Assembly (NCBI RefSeq): GCF_024612015.1
Contig: NZ_CP102512.1
Location: 1,674,001-1,738,000, forward strand
From: Streptomyces sp. CA-210063
GTDB taxonomy: Bacteria; Actinomycetota; Actinomycetes; Streptomycetales; Streptomycetaceae
DNA length: 64,000 bases
Direction: 5' to 3'
The notes below the pieces were generated by a model. The model saw nothing but the letters and a program-made list of their open reading frames with translations. It did no database searches and had not been told where the DNA came from. Shown here one piece after another: positions 61,634 to 64,000 of this stretch; the first letter of the stretch is position 1, and each line of letters starts with the position of its first letter. A program made the translations under genes and the position numbers.

Positions 61634-64000
61634 TCAGTCGTCGGTCGCTCCCAGGCCCGTCAGCGCGCCCACCGGGTCGAGGTCCGGTATGCCTCTCGGC
61701 CACCAGTCGTCGTGGCCCGGTTCGGACTCGTAGGCGTACCAGAGGCCGTCGCGGCCGAGGCGGAGCTGGACGTGGCCGCGGGGGTGGGTGAGGTGGTTGC
61801 GCCAGGGGCGGAAGGCCGGGAGGTCGGCGGCGAGGAGCAGGGGGCGGGCGCGGTCGAAACGGCCGGCGGGCGGGTCCCAGGGCTCCTCCAGGACGGCCAG
61901 CCCTTCGAGGCCGCCCTGACGCCAGGCGGCGACCGCGCGGGCCAGGTCGGCCGGGGTGCGCCCGGTGGCGGCGGCCAGGGACGAGTACAGGGCGCGGGTC
62001 GTGGCGGTGAGACCGGAGCCGGGGCGGGCGGCCGCGAGCCGTACCGCGTCCTGCCACAGCGTCAGTTCGGCCACCGGGTCGCGTCCCGTGGTGAGCAGCG
62101 CGTGCGCGCGTGCCGCCGCGTCGGTGGCCAACTGGTCCAACGCGAACGGGTCCGGACCGCCGGGCGCGCCCGGGTACACCGGGGGCTGTTCCGGATGCGG
62201 CGGCGGGGGCAGCGGGGCGGGCAGCGGTGGGAGGGTGCGCGGGGCGAGGGCGTCCCGGGCCCGAACCCCCGGCAGCGGTGCGGGTTCCTGCTCCTGAGCG
62301 GCACGCGCCGCACGGGCCGCGTTGCGCCGCGACAGCGCGTCGAGCAACTCCCGCTCGCCCCGGCCCCGCAGAAGCAACAGTACGAACGGGTCCTCGTCCA
62401 GCAGCCGTGCCGTCTGGTAGCAGAGCGCGGCCGCATGCTTGCAGGGGTGCCCGAAGTCCGGGCAACTACAACGGGGGTCGAGCTCCCCGGACCCGGGGAG
62501 CAGCCGCACGCCGCGTGGGGCACGGGGGGAGGACGGGGCGCTGGCACCGGGTCCGGGTCCAAGCCCTGGTCCGGGTCCGTGACCGAGCCCTGGTCCGGGT
62601 CCGTGACCGAGCCATGGTCCGGGTCCGGCTTCGGGGTCGGGTCCGGCTTCAGGTCGGGCTTCAACTTCGCGTCCGGGTCCAGGTCCGGCTTCGGGGCTGG
62701 CTTCGGCTTCAACTTCGGGGTCGGGTCCGGGTCCGGCGAGAGCCTGCGGCATCTCCTTGTCCAGCAGCGCCGCGATGTGCCCCGGCTGCTCCGCCGCCGC
62801 GTCCAGGAAACGGTCCCATTCGCCGTCGTCCAGCGTGCGCAGGCGGAGCTGCACCCGGTACGGCCGAGGCCTGCTGCCATGCACATACGCCAGCACCAGC
62901 CCCGGCGTGACGGTGATCGCGTCCACGTGCCCCTTCTCGGCATACGCCCGCCCACGCGCCAACCGCGCCGCGTCCAACGCGCCCTCTTCCAGAGCCGTCA
63001 CCCACGCATTGCCCCACCACGTCTCCGCGAACGCCTCCCCGGCCGTAGGGCGCGGCGGGAACGGCCGGAAGGTACGCCGCAGTTCACCGTCTCGGGAAGG
63101 GGCGGCCATGGTGCGGGGGACGCGGGGGGTTGTGGGGATGTCCGGCCGGGGCGTGGCGGCGAGGCTGGTGTCTGGCTGGGGGACGTTGGAGGAGGCGGCG
63201 CCGGGGGAAGCTGGTGGGACCTGGCGGTCGGCACCGGAACCGGGGACAGGCTCAGGATCGGGGGCAGGCTCAGGATCGGCAGCGGGCTCAGGATCGGGAG
63301 CGACTGAGGAGCCCTCCCGCCGTGCGGATGGACCGCCTGCACCCGAGGACGGCTCCTGCGCGATGTCGCCGTGAATGGCGGGGTCGTGCGGCCCGCGGTC
63401 GACGGACGCGTGGCCGTGGGACGCGCGGTCGCCAGGCGCGTGGCCGTGGGACGCGCGGTCGCCAGGCGCGTGGCCGTGGGACGCGCGGTCGCCAGACGCG
63501 TGGCCGTGGGACGCGTGGCCGCCGGACGCGTGGCCGTGGGACGCGTGGCCGCCGGACGCGTGGCCGTGGGACGCGCGGTCGCCAGACGCGTGGCCGTGGG
63601 GCGCTCCCTCGCGGGAAGCCGCCGTACCGCCGTCACCGTCCCATTCGGTATCCGTGCCTTCGCTGGAGGCCGCGTCGGCGTCCGGCCCCTCGGAGGGCAA
63701 CTTGAAGGCATCGGCCAGCAGTTCGCGTACGTCGCGGGCCCGATTCCTGGGAGCCCGCTCTCCGGGGGCGCCCCCTGGGGCCCGCTCTCCGGGCGCGTCT
63801 GCGAGGGCCCTGCCGCCCTGGGCCTCTCCCCTGCCTGTCAGGGCACTTCCTGATGCCTGACTCCCCGTTCCCCGGTTGGCCCCGGCGCCGCTTCGAAGCC
63901 CCCGCCCCTCCGGCAGCCGGCCCGGCGACAGACCGGCGGCTCGCCGCGAAACTCGGCCTTCCTTGCCTGCGGCCGCACCACGAGCGCCCTCCGCCTCGAC
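61634..64000 (-). CDS. SWIM zinc-finger protein (5' end may lie outside window)
   Basis: The frame is open from the right edge of the window to the stop at 61634 (788 residues); within the window the first possible start is TTG 63700. The core resembles actinobacterial SWIM-finger proteins: RRTFRPFPPRPTAGEAFAETWWGNAWV and ARLARGRAYAEKGHVDAITV, in part, then the zinc motif CSCPDFGHPCKHAAALCY. A low-complexity region of HGHASGDRAS decamers encoded by 63411-63603 and a GPGPGLGHG region flank the core. SWIM proteins of this type are usually encoded next to an SNF2 helicase and are thought to act with it on DNA; that gene would be just outside the window. Confidence 0.82.
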   Translation of the reverse strand, partial: VEAEGARGAAAGKEGRVSRRAAGLSPGRLPEGRGLRSGAGANRGTGSQASGSALTGRGEAQGGRALADAPGERAPGGAPGERAPRNRARDVRELLADAFKLPSEGPDADAASSEGTDTEWDGDGGTAASREGAPHGHASGDRASHGHASGGHASHGHASGGHASHGHASGDRASHGHAPGDRASHGHAPGDRASHGHASVDRGPHDPAIHGDIAQEPSSGAGGPSARREGSSVAPDPEPAADPEPAPDPEPVPGSGADRQVPPASPGAASSNVPQPDTSLAATPRPDIPTTPRVPRTMAAPSRDGELRRTFRPFPPRPTAGEAFAETWWGNAWVTALEEGALDAARLARGRAYAEKGHVDAITVTPGLVLAYVHGSRPRPYRVQLRLRTLDDGEWDRFLDAAAEQPGHIAALLDKEMPQALAGPGPDPEVEAEASPEAGPGPGREVEARPEAGPDPEAGPGPWLGHGPGPGLGHGPGPGLGPGPGASAPSSPRAPRGVRLLPGSGELDPRCSCPDFGHPCKHAAALCYQTARLLDEDPFVLLLLRGRGERELLDALSRRNAARAARAAQEQEPAPLPGVRARDALAPRTLPPLPAPLPPPPHPEQPPVYPGAPGGPDPFALDQLATDAAARAHALLTTGRDPVAELTLWQDAVRLAAARPGSGLTATTRALYSSLAAATGRTPADLARAVAAWRQGGLEGLAVLEEPWDPPAGRFDRARPLLLAADLPAFRPWRNHLTHPRGHVQLRLGRDGLWYAYESEPGHDDWWPRGIPDLDPVGALTGLGATDD
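63411..63603. repeat. 30-bp tandem repeat, six and a half units, coding
   Basis: Units of 30 bp start at 63411, 63441, 63471, 63501, 63531 and 63561, with a partial unit at 63591 (TGGCCGTGGGACGCGCGGTC at each start). They encode the decapeptide HGHASGDRAS and variants in the N-terminal region of the SWIM protein. Confidence 0.9.

Noticed and set aside
63411..63603. Possible CRISPR array, because of regular 30-bp repeats
   Set aside because: Units are contiguous without spacers and encode a peptide repeat in frame.

Overview
The window is a high-GC actinobacterial chromosome segment, almost certainly from a Streptomyces or close relative. The evidence is GC of about 70% or more, GTG and TTG starts, several apparent leaderless promoters (TANNNT 6-7 nt before the start codon), and Streptomyces-type gene neighbourhoods such as psd-pssA beside an acyl-CoA dehydrogenase. 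I found no rRNA, tRNA, CRISPR array, prophage, insertion sequence or transposase.

Layout. 0-2.1 kb: the tail of an acyl-CoA dehydrogenase, then psd-pssA for phosphatidylethanolamine synthesis. 2.3-10.5 kb: alpha/beta hydrolase, glycerate kinase, ADP-ribosylglycohydrolase, NUDIX hydrolase, a membrane Ser/Thr kinase with an external PQQ-type sensor, and a secreted DUF3455 protein. 10.9-15.7 kb: sirtuin, Ogt methyltransferase, Ada/AlkA-type repair protein, a repeat-rich secreted acidic protein and a macrodomain deacetylase. 15.8-21.9 kb: an ebo-type operon on the minus strand (UbiA prenyltransferase, TIM-barrel isomerase, EboA, EboE fragment, phosphodiesterase-like EboF, cytochrome P450). Its eboB and the first half of eboE appear deleted. 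22-29.2 kb: phytoene-desaturase-like oxidoreductase, inositol-phosphatase-family enzyme, cytosolic gamma-glutamyltransferase, methyltransferase and two small surface proteins.

29.2-38.4 kb: a seven-gene minus-strand cluster for pyrimidine or hydantoin catabolism (two nitrilase-fold ureidopropionases, class III aminotransferase, PucR regulator, dihydropyrimidinase, flavin/F420 LLM oxidoreductase, NCS1 permease). It contains no recognisable dihydropyrimidine dehydrogenase. 38.6-55 kb: a large disordered protein, a divergent XRE-regulator/methionine-aminopeptidase pair with operator-like boxes, a ClpC-type ATPase, secreted gamma-glutamyltransferase, secreted hydrolases, an orphan GluA-type ATPase, exonuclease III, an MBL-fold hydrolase and PcaL. 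55.6-61.4 kb: an accessory stress-type island (DUF2267, DUF2795, hemerythrin, baeRF/Vms1-like and RecQ genes) in which several genes are truncated or frameshifted. 61.6-64 kb: a SWIM zinc-finger protein with long repeats.

Two themes cut across the window. Short tandem repeats (9-29 bp units) sit on the stop codons or 3' ends of many genes. Several genes (ebo fusion, recQ, baeRF, a DUF2795 remnant) look like products of internal deletions or frameshifts. A dispersed palindromic element occurs in three states, one of them inserted in frame inside the ubiA-like gene.
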